Assembly: GCF_000243135.2 (NCBI RefSeq)
Contig: NC_019903.1
Span: 3,076,001-3,140,000 of the forward strand
From: Desulfitobacterium dichloroeliminans LMG P-21439
GTDB taxonomy: Bacteria > Bacillota > Desulfitobacteriia > Desulfitobacteriales > Desulfitobacteriaceae
Length of the DNA stretch: 64,000 bases
Direction: 5' to 3'
Part shown: one piece after another, positions 63,096 through 64,000 of the stretch
Layout of the letters: the number at the start of each line of letters is the position of its first letter
Position numbering within the stretch: position 1 is the first letter of the stretch
Position numbers and translations under genes: made by a program
Notes under the pieces: model-generated
What the model saw: the letters and a program-made list of their open reading frames with translations, nothing else
Database searches by the model: none
Told to the model about the DNA's origin: nothing

Positions 63096-64000
63096 ATGCT
63101 GATTCTTCTTTTTTATTTTTCTTGTTTTTATCGATAGTCACGAGCAGTGGTTCTTCCTTCTTGGCGATGGCATCTTTGGTGACGACGCACTTGGTCACAT
63201 CACTACGGGATGGCAGGTCATACATCACATTGAGCATAACCTCTTCCATGATGGCTCTTAGGCCCCGAGCCCCGGTATTGCGTCGAATCGCTTCTTCCGC
63301 AATCCCTTGGAGTGCATCTTCCTTGAATTCCAGGGCGACCCCATCGAGCTCAAGGAGCTTTTCATACTGCTTCACTAAAGCGTTCTTAGGTTCAGTCAGA
63401 ATCCGCACCAAAGCTTCCTCATCCAAAGCATCCAGTTTGACCATAACCGGCAAACGTCCGACGAACTCTGGAATCAGACCAAATTTAAGAAGGTCAGCAG
63501 GGAGAAGCTCTTTGAGTGACTCCCCAATATTCTGCTCGCCCTTTGCCTTAATCTCAGCTCCAAAGCCCATCACCTTTTTCCCGATGCGGTTTTGGATAAT
63601 CTTATCGATCCCATCAAAAGCTCCGCCCACGATGAACAAGATATTCGTGGTATCCAATTGGATGAACTCCTGATGAGGATGCTTACGACCCCCTTGGGGC
63701 GGGACGCTAGCTACAGTTCCTTCTAGAATCTTCAGAAGTGCCTGTTGCACTCCTTCCCCGGATACGTCACGGGTGATGGAAGGATTCTCTGATTTACGAG
63801 CAATTTTATCAATTTCATCAATGTAGACAATGCCTTTTTCAGCTTTCTCCACATCATAATCTGCAGCTTGAATCAGCTTGAGGAGGATATTCTCGACGTC
63901 TTCGCCCACATAGCCAGCCTCTGTCAAAGAGGTCGCATCCGCAATTGCAAAAGGCACATTCAGAACTTTGGCCAACGTTGAAGCAAGCAACGTTTTGCCT
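63094..64000 (-). CDS. clpX: ATP-dependent unfoldase ClpX (5' end outside window)
   Basis: C-terminal 300 residues of the ClpX AAA+ subunit, which feeds substrates to ClpP. The frame is open to the window edge and begins inside Walker A (GKTLLAS). Walker B is [10 protein letters not shown], the pore-2/RKH loop is GGRKHPHQ, the ClpP-docking loop is VMGFGAEIK, and sensor 2 is [13 protein letters not shown]. The N-terminal zinc-binding domain is not in the window. It leads the clpX-lonB-lon-engB order. Confidence 0.97.
   Translation of the reverse strand, partial: GKTLLASTLAKVLNVPFAIADATSLTEAGYVGEDVENILLKLIQAADYDVEKAEKGIVYIDEIDKIARKSENPSITRDVSGEGVQQALLKILEGTVASVPPQGGRKHPHQEFIQLDTTNILFIVGGAFDGIDKIIQNRIGKKVMGFGAEIKAKGEQNIGESLKELLPADLLKFGLIPEFVGRLPVMVKLDALDEEALVRILTEPKNALVKQYEKLLELDGVALEFKEDALQGIAEEAIRRNTGARGLRAIMEEVMLNVMYDLPSRSDVTKCVVTKDAIAKKEEPLLVTIDKNKKNKKEESA

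Overview
The window reads as a chromosomal segment of an anaerobic, endospore-forming Firmicute of the Desulfitobacterium/Peptococcaceae type. Evidence is Spo0B, a SpoIVFA/SpoIVFB pair and LonB, T-box leaders on two aminoacyl-tRNA synthetase genes, a Prp-processed L27, and a full MinC-MinD-MinE set. The genus is my inference from gene content, not from a database match.

Layout. 1-7.6 kb (minus strand) is a core block: leuS (3' part outside the window), rsfS, yqeK, an RRM protein, nadD, yhbY, obgE, spo0B, rpmA, prp, rplU. 7.6-25.0 kb is an accessory island, almost all on the plus strand: two PaaK-like adenylate-forming ligases, an amidohydrolase-fold protein, an SsuABC/TauABC-type importer, a 933-residue repeat protein, a LivKHMGF-type importer, a 182-residue protein equal to one repeat unit of the 933-residue protein, dehydroquinate synthase II and an ADH-synthase-type aldolase. 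25.0-43 kb returns to minus-strand core genes: rng, two radical-SAM-associated genes, spoIVFB, spoIVFA, rodA, minEDC, mrdA, mreDCB, radC, maf, a DUF4321 gene, aspA. 43-64 kb holds rex, a SPOR-domain protein, a phosphate transporter with its DUF47 partner, folC, valS, a chemoreceptor, an FMN-dependent GltB-like protein, a LysM-ferritin fusion, a cation exchanger, engB, lon, lonB and clpX (5' end outside the window).

The island splits a gene order (radC-mreBCD-minCD-spoIVFAB-rplU-prp-rpmA-spo0B-obg) that is contiguous in Bacillus. Its content suggests biosynthesis: an aldolase plus DHQ-synthase-II pair can make 3-amino-4-hydroxybenzoate (GriI/GriH precedent), and ligase plus amidohydrolase match the logic of anaerobic benzoxazole (closoxazole-type) assembly. 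Two importers of aromatic/sulfonate and branched-chain amino acid type and a new repeat-protein family are interleaved.

The second notable feature is a family of nested-hairpin intergenic repeats in three gaps (29.1, 36.7-37.3 and 48.3-49.0 kb). Their stems differ between copies by compensatory changes while loop sequences stay the same.
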